A stretch of 12,661 bases of DNA, from positions 1 to 12,661 of the forward strand of contig CABQLM010000059.1 in NCBI GenBank assembly GCA_902465105.1, given 5' to 3'. A program made the translations under genes and the position numbers. A model generated the notes under the pieces. The model worked only from the letters and a program-made list of their open reading frames with translations, made no database searches and was not told the origin of the DNA. Positions 1-7,238 of this stretch are shown piece after piece; within the stretch, counting starts at the first letter, position 1, and every line of letters starts with the position of its first letter. The DNA comes from an uncultured Collinsella sp. (GTDB taxonomy: Bacteria > Actinomycetota > Coriobacteriia > Coriobacteriales > Coriobacteriaceae).

Positions 1-1844
1 TCCTCACCCCCGCGGTCACGGTTACCACGGCCATCGAGGGCTTGCGCACCATCGAGTGGGGCCATGCGCTTTTGGGTGACGGCCAGACCAACGTCATCAT
101 CATCACCATCATCATTATCTGCGGCCTGTTTGCCATGCAGCGCGCCGGCACCTCGTCAATCGGCAAGCTGTTCGGCCCGCTCATGACGCTGTGGTTCCTG
201 TTCCTGGCAGGCGCCGGTCTGTTCAACATGCTCGGCAACCCGTCCATCTTGCGCGCGCTCAACCCCATCCGCGGCATCATGTTCCTGTTCTCGCCCATCA
301 ACCACTCGGGCATCATGGTGCTCGGCTTTGTCTTCCTGTCGACAACCGGTGCCGAGGCGCTCTACTCGGACATGGGTCATGTGGGCAAGGCCAACATCTA
401 TGCATCCTGGCCGTTTGTTAAGGCGGCCCTTATCCTCAACTATCTGGGTCAAGGCGCTTGGCTGCTCGCCAATAACTCCAACCCCCAGATGCTCGCGATG
501 GATATCGTCAACCCGTTCTATATGATGCTTCCCGAGCCCCTGCGCCCCTTTGCCATCGTGCTTTCGGCCGTGGCGGCCATCATCGCCTCGCAGGCGCTCA
601 TCACCGGCTCGTTCTCGCTGGTATCCGAGGCAACGCGCCTCAACCTTATGCCGCACCTGCGCATCCACTACCCTAGCGACACCAAGGGTCAGCTCTATAT
701 CCCACTCGTCAACAACATCATGTGGGTCGGCTGTATCTTCATCGTGCTGCTGTTCCAGAACTCCGAGCGCATGGAGAGCGCCTATGGCCTCGCCATTACC
801 GTGACCATGCTTATGACCACCACGCTGCTGACGAGCTATATCGCCGGCATTCTCAAGCACAAGCTGGGCGCCTGTGTCTTCGCCCTGCTCTTCGGCGCCA
901 TTGAGCTATGCTTCTTCGCCTCGTGCCTCACCATGTTCTTTGACGGCGGTTACGTCATGATCTTCTTGGCCTCGCTGCTGTTTGGCCTTATGTATGTATG
1001 GCGCCGCGGCACCGCCATCGAGCGCACGCAAACGATCCTGCTGCCCGTCTCCAAGTACATCGATCAGCTCGACCGCCTGCGCAACGACGAGACCTACCCC
1101 GTGCTCGCCGACAATCTGGTGTTCCTCACCAACAACCCCGATCCGCTCACACTCGACCGCGACGTGCTCTATTCCATCCTGGACAAACATCCCAAGCGCG
1201 CCAAGGCATACTGGTTCATCAACGTGCACGTTACCGATGAACCCTATACGCACGAGTATTCCGTCGAGACCTTTGGCACGGACTTTTTGTTCCGTGTGCG
1301 CCTGGACCTGGGCTTTAAGGTCAATCAGCGCATCAATGCCTACCTGCGCCAAATCGTTGGCGACCTGATGGCATCGGGCGAGTTACCGCCGCAGCACCAC
1401 ACCTACTCCATCTACGAGACGCGCGGCAACGTGGGCGACTTCCGTTTTTGCATGCTGCGCAAGATGCTTGCCCCCGAAACGGACATCAACCGCAATGACC
1501 ACCGCGTGATGGCCATCAAGTACGCCGTCCGTCGCGCCTGCGGAAGCCCGGCACGCTGGTACGGCCTTGAGAACTCGGCCATCATCATCGAGTACGTGCC
1601 CCTCTTTGCCCGCATGCGTCCGGCAGTCAAGCTTGTTCGCACCCAGGTGCCACTCGAAGTTCAAATCGAGGAAGCCGAGGAAATGGAAGTCGACATCTTC
1701 TCGGACGACTTGGTCAACGGCAACGAGGCCGGTAAGAATATGAACGTCGATCCCACTGAGCTGCTCGAGAGCGTCGCAGATATGCCCGAACAGCAACAAC
1801 TCGACGGCCTCGAGAGTGAACAACTCAACGACGCCAACTTCTAG
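1..1844 (+). CDS. kup: KUP-family potassium uptake transporter, 5'-truncated by the window edge
   Basis: K+ uptake permease of the KUP/HAK/KT family in the cytoplasmic membrane, probably H+-coupled. The open frame runs in from the left edge (codons begin at base 3) with LTPAVTVTTAIEGL, matching the conserved LTPAISV-SAIEGL segment of E. coli Kup. Its Glu (visible residue 12) corresponds to Kup E116, so roughly 100 N-terminal residues are missing. A family core TGAEALYSDMGHVG follows, then NYLGQGAWLL, ASQALITGSFSL and GQLYIPLVNN, across about ten hydrophobic segments up to about base 1005. The remaining ~270 residues are the cytoplasmic C-terminal domain (VFLTNNPDP, VHVTDEPYTHEY, YLRQIVGDL). 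The last ~70 residues form an unusually acidic, low-complexity tail. The TTG at base 42 is not the true start because homology continues upstream of it. The gene ends at a hairpin shared with the convergent hydrolase gene. Confidence 0.93.
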   Translation, partial: LTPAVTVTTAIEGLRTIEWGHALLGDGQTNVIIITIIIICGLFAMQRAGTSSIGKLFGPLMTLWFLFLAGAGLFNMLGNPSILRALNPIRGIMFLFSPINHSGIMVLGFVFLSTTGAEALYSDMGHVGKANIYASWPFVKAALILNYLGQGAWLLANNSNPQMLAMDIVNPFYMMLPEPLRPFAIVLSAVAAIIASQALITGSFSLVSEATRLNLMPHLRIHYPSDTKGQLYIPLVNNIMWVGCIFIVLLFQNSERMESAYGLAITVTMLMTTTLLTSYIAGILKHKLGACVFALLFGAIELCFFASCLTMFFDGGYVMIFLASLLFGLMYVWRRGTAIERTQTILLPVSKYIDQLDRLRNDETYPVLADNLVFLTNNPDPLTLDRDVLYSILDKHPKRAKAYWFINVHVTDEPYTHEYSVETFGTDFLFRVRLDLGFKVNQRINAYLRQIVGDLMASGELPPQHHTYSIYETRGNVGDFRFCMLRKMLAPETDINRNDHRVMAIKYAVRRACGSPARWYGLENSAIIIEYVPLFARMRPAVKLVRTQVPLEVQIEEAEEMEVDIFSDDLVNGNEAGKNMNVDPTELLESVADMPEQQQLDGLESEQLNDANF

Positions 1845-1864
1845 CGACGCCACAAATCAACGAC

Positions 1865-1900
1865 AGCGGCCCTGCGCCTCACGAGAGACGCAGGGCCGCT
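1865..1900. terminator. Bidirectional intrinsic terminator between kup and the bile salt hydrolase gene
   Basis: A perfect 12-bp GC-rich inverted repeat (arms 1865-1876 and 1889-1900) with a 12-nt loop lies 20 bp past the kup stop and 23 bp past the end of the convergent minus-strand gene. Only a short T run follows on the plus strand. It probably ends kup and may also serve the opposite gene. Confidence 0.8.
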
Positions 1901-1923
1901 TTGCATTGCAGTAAAGCTAACGG

Positions 1924-2889
1924 CTACGAACGACGCGGCTCGGGAACCACGAGCCTATCGGGGCTCGCGCCCTCGGCATCCATTAGGCTCACGTAGCGAA
2001 TCGACGGATCATCATACATCGCGTAGTAATAATTGCCCGTGCGCGCGCTAAAGCATCCGGTGTAGATAGTCTTCTCGAACTTGCCATCGCCCATCCTGGA
2101 CGCCCCCTCGATCATCACCACGCCCTCGAGCGAGCGGAACATGCGAACGACGTTTTCGGTCTCGCTCTCCTTTTGCGGGTAATTGGCATTGAGGTACGCC
2201 GCCTTTACAAAACGGCTCGGCGAATAGCAGTCACCCGGAATACCGCGCATGCCGGCACCGGCTCCATAGGGCTTAAGCTCGGCGCCACGCCATGTCGCCG
2301 TCTGCGGAAAATCGCTTGTGGCTGTGATATAGGTGCGCAGGTTTTCCATGTGCCACGGGAAGGTCGGCTGGTTGGCAAGAGTATCGACCGGATCGTCGTA
2401 TACATGCAGGCCGTCAGCCATCATTTCGACCACGATGCTACGCTGGCTGTCGCCGATAATCCAATGGAGCAGTGACACGCCCAGCCCCTCTCCGGCAGAT
2501 TTGGCGACAATCACCGTGTCGCGCAGCGCGGCCTCGACCTCATCGACCGTCGAGAACGTCGCCGCCACCCACAGGGGAAACTCATAGGCCGCGATATTTG
2601 TCTTGCCGTCGACAGGGTCCTCGGCATACTCGGCATAACCCGGGAAATTGAGGCCCGCCACGGCGAGGCCCGCATCGTTGCCGCAGTCGAAGAACATAGG
2701 GTAGTTCTTGTAATCGATGCACATACCGATCACCGCGTGTGCCGCTGTCGCGTCGTCGATAAACGAATACGGAATGTGGAACCCGCGAGGCATCACGCGA
2801 ACCTGTTGGCCGTAGTCAAAGCTCCAGTCGAGGTTGCGCCCTAGATACATGTGGCCAGAATTATCGGTAAATCGAATGCTCGTGCACAT
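1924..2889 (-). CDS. bsh: Choloylglycine hydrolase family protein, probable bile salt hydrolase
   Basis: Ntn-hydrolase that cleaves amide bonds in conjugated bile acids (or, in relatives, penicillin V or N-acyl homoserine lactones). The start at 2889 is chosen because the family uses Cys2 as nucleophile, exposed after Met removal. The protein then begins MCTSIRFTD, with an AGGAGG Shine-Dalgarno at 2894-2899; an in-frame ATG 21 codons upstream would bury the Cys. The product is 321 aa, the usual BSH length. Expected active-site residues are present: C2, R18, D21 (GRNLDWSFDYG), N81 (AGLNFPGYA), N173 (LANQPTF) and R226 (PGDCYSPSRF). The substrate loop reads YGAGAGMRGIPGD, so the site equivalent to S-R-X in some lactobacillus enzymes is G-A-G here. 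No signal peptide is seen, so it is likely cytoplasmic. It lies downstream of the deformylase-like gene on the same strand, but a terminator separates them. Family assignment is firm; bile-acid rather than penicillin-V specificity is inferred. Confidence 0.88.
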   Translation of the reverse strand: MCTSIRFTDNSGHMYLGRNLDWSFDYGQQVRVMPRGFHIPYSFIDDATAAHAVIGMCIDYKNYPMFFDCGNDAGLAVAGLNFPGYAEYAEDPVDGKTNIAAYEFPLWVAATFSTVDEVEAALRDTVIVAKSAGEGLGVSLLHWIIGDSQRSIVVEMMADGLHVYDDPVDTLANQPTFPWHMENLRTYITATSDFPQTATWRGAELKPYGAGAGMRGIPGDCYSPSRFVKAAYLNANYPQKESETENVVRMFRSLEGVVMIEGASRMGDGKFEKTIYTGCFSARTGNYYYAMYDDPSIRYVSLMDAEGASPDRLVVPEPRRS

Positions 2890-2955
2890 AGCGCCTCCTA
2901 GCTTTACGTTCTTGCTAAGGTTATTGTCTCCAAACAAAAAGGCGCTAAACACAAA

Positions 2956-2989
2956 AGCCCAGACATGACAACAATGTCACGCCCGGACT
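2956..2989 (-). terminator. Intrinsic terminator on the minus strand, after the deformylase-like gene
   Basis: Read on the minus strand, this 34-nt segment folds into a 15-bp stem with a TTGT loop. Eleven pairs are Watson-Crick and four are G-U, followed directly by TTTTGTGTTT. On the plus strand the four G-U positions become C-A or A-C mismatches, so the hairpin is strand-specific. It would end a transcript coming from the deformylase-like gene and separate it from the hydrolase gene. Confidence 0.7.
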
Positions 2990-3030
2990 ATTCAAGCTGG
3001 ATAAACTCAACCAAGTTAACCCCGCAGGTC

Positions 3031-3139
3031 GTCTAAGGGGTCAAAGTGCCGCAGATTGCCACGAAAGAGGAGCGAAGCGTACTTAAGGTACGCGAGCAAC
3101 GATTGAGCGGCAAGGTGCGGTGCTTTGGTCCCCTTAGAC
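3031..3139. repeat. 109-bp imperfect inverted repeat with three stacked stems
   Basis: Outer stem: 3031-3040 pairs perfectly with 3130-3139. It continues with 3042-3046 to 3123-3127, two G-U pairs (plus strand), and 3049-3053 to 3116-3120. Middle stem: 3056-3062 with 3107-3113, one mismatch. Apical stem: 3077-3082 with 3088-3093, loop TTAAG. A large, purine-rich internal loop (about 14 x 13 nt) separates the middle and apical stems. The right arm overlaps the last codons and stop of the deformylase-like gene. It could be a dispersed palindromic element, a 3'-UTR structure, or a small structured RNA; the sequence alone does not decide. Confidence 0.6.
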
Positions 3140-3553
3140 CAACTTTCCAAGACAGTGATCGATCATATGCTGGATCATCTGCGCCTCAAAGCCCGCGTAG
3201 TCGCGGCGGCACTCCTTCATCTTGCCGTCGACGATCTGGTCAAAGGCAACCTTGCACTTGATGTAGCGCGTGGACTTGGTGACCTCCTCGTGCGTCAGGC
3301 AGCTCTCCTCCATCTTGCTGGCGCCCAGGCCAAACACCAGACGGGGGTTGTAGAGCACGTGGGGCTCGCCGGCGTCGTCCAGATAGACGCAAACCTTCTT
3401 GGTAACGCCAATCTGGTTAGCGGCAAGGCAGCCGGCATCATCGAGCGACTTGATGGTATCGATCAGGTCCTGTGCGACCGACTCGTCCTCGACGGTCGCA
3501 ACCTCGCAACGCTGGGACAGGATAGTCTCGTCGTGGCAAAGCTCTTTAATCAT
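3134..3553 (-). CDS. Peptide-deformylase-like protein lacking the catalytic glutamate
   Basis: Peptide deformylases remove the N-formyl group from new proteins using a metal bound by one Cys and two His. The start at 3553 gives MIKELCHDETILSQ, typical of the family, with GGAGG at 3559-3563. An ATG four codons upstream overlaps this ribosome site and is less likely. The 139-aa product is short for a deformylase (commonly 150-190) but resembles short clostridial-type members. Motif 1 is GCLAANQIGV (Gln47 kept). Motif 2 is EESCLT instead of EGCLS, keeping metal ligand C85. Motif 3 is QHMIDH instead of HExDH: ligands H129 and H133 are kept, but the catalytic Glu is Met130. It may therefore be inactive on formyl-Met or have another role; a canonical def would be expected elsewhere. 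A probable -10 box sits at 3587-3592. Confidence 0.85.
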   Translation of the reverse strand: MIKELCHDETILSQRCEVATVEDESVAQDLIDTIKSLDDAGCLAANQIGVTKKVCVYLDDAGEPHVLYNPRLVFGLGASKMEESCLTHEEVTKSTRYIKCKVAFDQIVDGKMKECRRDYAGFEAQMIQHMIDHCLGKLV

Positions 3554-3586
3554 ACGTTCCTCCATAGGGGTCGTTGTAACCGCTTA

Positions 3587-3592
3587 AGTATA
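3587..3592 (-). promoter_or_regulatory. Candidate -10 box of the deformylase-like gene
   Basis: TATACT on the minus strand, 34 nt upstream of the chosen start codon, matches the sigma-70-type -10 consensus in five of six bases. No convincing -35 hexamer lies at 16-18 bp, so this is a tentative call. Confidence 0.35.
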
Positions 3593-3685
3593 CGGTACCC
3601 ACACATTTTCATGCGAAAAATACCATCCGTCTGCTACAAAGCGCCGAACATCAACATGCGAGGAACAACAGCGTCGTAAAGGGGC

Positions 3686-3729
3686 TATAGTGGGTGAGTT
3701 CGTGTCAATCGGCCTAAACTCGGGGCCGA
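3686..3729 (+). promoter_or_regulatory. Candidate -10 box and leader hairpin of the purine permease gene
   Basis: TATAGT at 3686-3691 is a plausible -10 box without a clear -35. The short leader after it holds a 6-bp hairpin (TCGGCC at 3709-3714 with GGCCGA at 3724-3729) ending 17 nt before the start codon. I saw no purine-riboswitch core in this leader. Confidence 0.3.
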
Positions 3730-3746
3730 ACAAGGAAAGGGTATGC

Positions 3747-5057
3747 ATGGACGAACTATTTCACGTCAGCGAGCGCAAGTCCACAATCGGGACCGAACTC
3801 CGCGCTGGACTGACAACATTCCTGGCGATGGCCTACATCATCGCCGTCAACCCCGCGGTGCTCTCGGGCGCTGGCATCGATGCGGGAGCGCTCGCCTGCG
3901 CCACCTGCCTGGGCGCCGGCATCATGACCATCTGCATGGGCATCTTCGCCAACCGCCCGCTCGCCTGCGCGTCGGGCTTAGGCGTCAACGCGATGATCGC
4001 CGGAATCACCACCACCGTCTGCGGCGGTGACTGGCACGTGGCCATGAGCGTCATCTTCCTTGAGGGCGTTGTCATCTTGCTGCTCGTGCTTTGTGGCCTG
4101 CGCGAGGCCATCATGGACGCCATCCCGGTTGTCCTGCGTCACGCCATCTCGGTGGGCCTGGGCCTGTTCATCGCCATGATCGGCCTGTGCGATGCCGGCA
4201 TTATCACCGCTGGCGCCGGTACACTCGTCGGTCTGGGCGACATCACCTCCCCCACCTTCATCGTCGGCATCATCTCCATCCTGGTGACGGTCGCCCTCGC
4301 CTGCCGCAACGTCCCCGGCTCGCTGCTCATCGGCATCGTCGTCGCCGTCATCGCCGGTATCCCCCTAGGTGTGACCCAGGCTCCGACCGGTATCATCGCC
4401 CCGCTCGACTTCTCGAGCATCGGTGGCCCCATCGCCGACGCCGGCGGCATGCCCGCCATCGTCAAGGTCCTTACCGACCCCGCGCTCCTCGTCATCTCGT
4501 TCTCGCTGCTCATGAGTGACTTCTTCGACACCATGGGCACCGCGATGGCCGTGGCCAAGCAGGGCGAGTTCCTCACCGACGACGGCAACGTCGAGAATAT
4601 CAAGGAGATCCTGATCGTCGACTCCGCCGCCGCCGCTGTGGGCGGTTTCATGGGCGTCTCCTCCATCACCACCTTCGTCGAGTCCACCTCTGGCGCAGCC
4701 GACGGTGGCCGCACGGGCCTCACCTCCGTCACCACCGGCGTGCTGTTCATTCTCGCCGCGTTCTTCTCCCCCATCGTCACCATCGTTTCCAGCGCCGCCA
4801 CCTGCGGTGCTCTGGTCTACGTCGGCTACCTCATGATGAGCGAGGCCTCCGAGATCGACTGGTCCGACGTGTCGCAGGGCTTCCCGGCGTTCATGATTGT
4901 CGCCGGCATGCCCTTCACCTACTCCATCTCTGCCGGCATTGGCTTGGGCTTTATCGCCTATGTGGTCGTCGCGCTCTTTAAGGGCGAGGCCTCCAAGATC
5001 AAGCCGCTCATGTGGATCGCAGCCCTCGCCTTCCTCGTCTACTTCTTTGTGGCGTAG
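3747..5057 (+). CDS. NCS2/AzgA-type purine (adenine/guanine/hypoxanthine) permease
   Basis: Integral membrane nucleobase:proton symporter of the AzgA-like branch of the NCS2 family, importing purine bases for salvage. The start at 3747 gives MDELFHVSERKSTIGTELRA, aligning with the normal AzgA N-terminus, and has AAGGAAAGG just upstream (3732-3740). A GTG 19 codons earlier only adds an atypical extension. The product is 436 aa, the normal size. Family blocks: TTFLAMAYIIAVNPAVLS (23-40), ANRPLACASGLGVNAMIAG (68-86, where AzgA usually has APGMGLNA), MSDFFDTMGTAMAVAKQGEF, VSSITTFVESTSGAADGGRTGLTSV, then AAFFSPI. About a dozen or more hydrophobic segments are evident. The gene is a single unit, divergent from the deformylase-like gene and closed by a strong terminator at 5084-5118. 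The exact purine preferred cannot be read from sequence. Confidence 0.92.
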   Translation: MDELFHVSERKSTIGTELRAGLTTFLAMAYIIAVNPAVLSGAGIDAGALACATCLGAGIMTICMGIFANRPLACASGLGVNAMIAGITTTVCGGDWHVAMSVIFLEGVVILLLVLCGLREAIMDAIPVVLRHAISVGLGLFIAMIGLCDAGIITAGAGTLVGLGDITSPTFIVGIISILVTVALACRNVPGSLLIGIVVAVIAGIPLGVTQAPTGIIAPLDFSSIGGPIADAGGMPAIVKVLTDPALLVISFSLLMSDFFDTMGTAMAVAKQGEFLTDDGNVENIKEILIVDSAAAAVGGFMGVSSITTFVESTSGAADGGRTGLTSVTTGVLFILAAFFSPIVTIVSSAATCGALVYVGYLMMSEASEIDWSDVSQGFPAFMIVAGMPFTYSISAGIGLGFIAYVVVALFKGEASKIKPLMWIAALAFLVYFFVA

Positions 5058-5083
5058 CGGCAAAGCTGCCAAAGCAGAACACC

Positions 5084-5118
5084 AAAGCGCGGAGTCGCAT
5101 CGAGCGGCTCCGCGCTTT
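5084..5118 (+). terminator. Intrinsic terminator after the purine permease gene
   Basis: An 11-bp perfect stem (5084-5094 with 5108-5118) is extended by a T-G pair and three more base pairs, closing a 5-nt loop. It runs into TTTCTTTT and starts 27 bp after the permease stop codon. Confidence 0.88.
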
Positions 5119-5168
5119 TCTTTTAAAGCCAGGCAACGCACGGACGCGCGATATATTGCTTCCCAAGT

Positions 5169-5190
5169 TTTGGACATTTTGCCCTCCAAA
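5169..5190 (+). promoter_or_regulatory. Dyad upstream of the surface-protein gene, possible operator
   Basis: TTTGGA at 5169-5174 and TCCAAA at 5185-5190 form a 6-bp inverted repeat with a 10-bp spacer, about 75 bp before the surface-protein start. It lies in an otherwise unexplained ~140-bp leader. I found no clear -35/-10 pair there. Binding function is speculative. Confidence 0.25.
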
Positions 5191-5264
5191 CGGCACTACC
5201 GCCGGCTACATCCTGCAGATATGCTGGGCGTAATCGCATAGGCCCTATGAGGATGGGAGTAACC

Positions 5265-7034
5265 ATGGCCGCCTTGTTCACGACCCCCAAGCGCAATGAC
5301 AAAACCTCTGGAGCCCATTTTGTCGAGCCCGACGTGCGCCGTCGCGCGCTGCTCGCACACGGAAGCTGGCGCCGCGTGACGCGCCGCATCGTTGTAGGCG
5401 CCGTATGCGCGTTCACGGTGAGCTCGCTGCTCATGCCGAGCGTCTCGCTCGCGGCCGAGTGGGTGGACGTCGGCGGCACCCAGTACAACGCCGGCACCGC
5501 GGCAGGCGACGAGGCCGGCACCTGGAGCTGGGACGGCGCCGACGATATGAAGCTCAACGGCTATGACGGCGGTGCGATCAATGCTGCAGGCAAGCTCAAC
5601 ATTGCGTACGAGGGCAAGAACACCGTGAAAACCGAGCCCGATTACACCGGAGCCGCCATCAAAGCGCAGGATGGCACCAGCCAGAAAGCAGAGTTGAACA
5701 TAACGAGCTCGAATAGCACGGATGAACTCAATGTGGCAGCCGAGGCCGATGCAATTAAATCCACAGGCGACCTCTCCATTTCTGGCCCAGGCACTGTGAA
5801 CACCACGAGCACTACTTCCGACGGAATTGAGGCAAAGGGCGACCTCTCTATCACGGGCTCGGGCACCGTGAATGCAACGGGCGGTACCGAAGGCATCCAA
5901 TCCAAGGGCAAGACCACCATCGATTCCTCTGGCACAGTGATCGCTAAAGGAGGCGAAGGCTACGGCATCGCCGCGGGCAGTGACCTCATCATCAAAGGCG
6001 GTGGCAAGGTAGAAGCAAGCTCGATAGAAGAAGCGGCGATTTGGGCTAAAGACGACATCAACATCTCGGGCGGCAGCCAGGTCAAGGCAAGCTCCGAGGA
6101 AAACTATGCCGTTAAGGCCAAGGGCAGCCTCACGGTCACAAACGCCTCCCTTAACGCACATGGTGTTGGATATGGCGTCTATGCCTATAAGGGCATCACG
6201 CTCGACCACGCGACCGTGACGGTCCGCGCAGCCGCAGAACGCGACGATGTCAGCGCCCTCTTCACCGGCGAGGACGACATCGTCATCAAGAACGGCTCGA
6301 TCGTGGATGCATTCGCAGAGGGCGAATTCTCGACTGCGATTTCCACCAGAAACTACAACCCCAACGAAGCGGGTGGTCACATCTACATTAGTGACTCCGT
6401 TGTCAAGGCTATAGCCCGCTATGCTGAGACCGGCGGCGACGGTCCCGACTGCTACAGTGGAGACCAGGATGGCGAGATCACCCCTGAGCGCAGGGGCGTG
6501 AACATCGGCATCTATGCTCAGACCACCGAGGGCATTATGCCCGCGACCATCTCCATCGTCCGCAGTAAGGTCACGGCCGAGGGAGACACGGCAGCGATTT
6601 TCGCCCTTGCCATGAGCACGGACGGCAAGGCGATCGGCACCATCGAAATCGAAGGCGCCAGCATCCTGACGCCTGAAGGCGGCAAAGTCATTGACTATCG
6701 CCACAAAGAAGAGCTCAGTAACGGCATCATGTACGAGGCAGGCCAAACCATCGGCACGGGCGACGCCGTGATTGATTCTCCCTACGACGATGTCATCGCC
6801 AAGAAAGCCGTCATCGCACCGTCCGAGGAGACCAAGCCCGAGGATTCCAAGCCTGATTCCAAGCCTGAGGGCACGAAGACGACCAAGACCGTTGCAGTTG
6901 CAGCCACGGGGGCCAAGACCACCGGCAAGCTCGCGGCAACCGGCGACGCCTCGAGCGCAGCCATCGTGGCAGCCTCCCTTGCGGGAACAGCCGCCATCGC
7001 CGCAGGCGCCGTACTGAGCCGTAAGCGCTCATAG
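5265..7034 (+). CDS. Secreted beta-helix surface protein with LAATG sortase signal (carbohydrate-binding-domain/adhesin-like)
   Basis: The start at 5265 is preferred over ATGs at 5247 and 5253 because GGGAG (5255-5259) sits 5 nt before it. The product is 589 aa. Residues 1-41 are a long Arg-rich n-region, 42-60 a hydrophobic core, and cleavage is likely near SLA|AEW (about 63/64). From about 110 to 480 there are at least ten degenerate repeats of about 22-26 residues, of the form AIKSTGDLSISGPGTVN, GIEAKGDLSITGSGTVN, GIQSKGKTTIDSSGTV. These are typical of right-handed beta-helices and of the carbohydrate-binding-domain (DUF4353-like) surface proteins common in gut bacteria. A K/P/E/S-rich linker (about 520-541) leads to LAATG (556-560), a hydrophobic stretch and the tail SRKRS. 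The C-terminus is a sortase signal with Ala in place of Pro, as in LAxTG substrates of class E sortases. Ligand is unknown; sugar binding is only inferred. A terminator follows at 7091-7126. Confidence 0.85.
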   Translation: MAALFTTPKRNDKTSGAHFVEPDVRRRALLAHGSWRRVTRRIVVGAVCAFTVSSLLMPSVSLAAEWVDVGGTQYNAGTAAGDEAGTWSWDGADDMKLNGYDGGAINAAGKLNIAYEGKNTVKTEPDYTGAAIKAQDGTSQKAELNITSSNSTDELNVAAEADAIKSTGDLSISGPGTVNTTSTTSDGIEAKGDLSITGSGTVNATGGTEGIQSKGKTTIDSSGTVIAKGGEGYGIAAGSDLIIKGGGKVEASSIEEAAIWAKDDINISGGSQVKASSEENYAVKAKGSLTVTNASLNAHGVGYGVYAYKGITLDHATVTVRAAAERDDVSALFTGEDDIVIKNGSIVDAFAEGEFSTAISTRNYNPNEAGGHIYISDSVVKAIARYAETGGDGPDCYSGDQDGEITPERRGVNIGIYAQTTEGIMPATISIVRSKVTAEGDTAAIFALAMSTDGKAIGTIEIEGASILTPEGGKVIDYRHKEELSNGIMYEAGQTIGTGDAVIDSPYDDVIAKKAVIAPSEETKPEDSKPDSKPEGTKTTKTVAVAATGAKTTGKLAATGDASSAAIVAASLAGTAAIAAGAVLSRKRS

Positions 7035-7090
7035 ACGCCTTTGTACACGGGGCGGCACCCACAGAAGTGCTAGCCTGCACACCGTTTAGC

Positions 7091-7126
7091 AACGCCACTG
7101 CCAAGCTCCCTTCCGGCAGTGGCGTT
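7091..7126 (+). terminator. Intrinsic terminator after the surface-protein gene
   Basis: A perfect 12-bp stem (7091-7102 with 7115-7126) has a 12-nt loop and runs into TTTT. It lies about 57 bp after the surface-protein stop and should isolate that gene from the downstream esterase gene. Confidence 0.88.
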
Positions 7127-7238
7127 TTCCGTTTGCGCCCGCACGACGCACGCGAATGTTCTTGATGCTGTCCAACCGGTATACGCTGGCGTGCGACAAT
7201 TGATGCTGCCGATATCACAACACTGAGAGAAGCCTGCC

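Noticed and set aside
42..44. TTG as the start of the KUP gene
   Set aside because: Conserved KUP residues, including the Glu equivalent to E116, are encoded upstream of it to the window edge, so the gene is truncated rather than short.
94..119. ATC-rich triplet repeat
   Set aside because: It simply encodes an isoleucine-rich membrane segment of the KUP transporter.
3593..3746. Purine riboswitch upstream of the AzgA-type permease
   Set aside because: The leader after the candidate promoter is only about 50 nt with one 6-bp hairpin; no three-way junction or conserved riboswitch core is visible.
5196..6746. 516-codon open frame on the minus strand
   Set aside because: It is antisense to the surface-protein gene, has no recognisable domains and no consistent ribosome site; the plus-strand frame has a signal peptide, repeats and a sorting signal.
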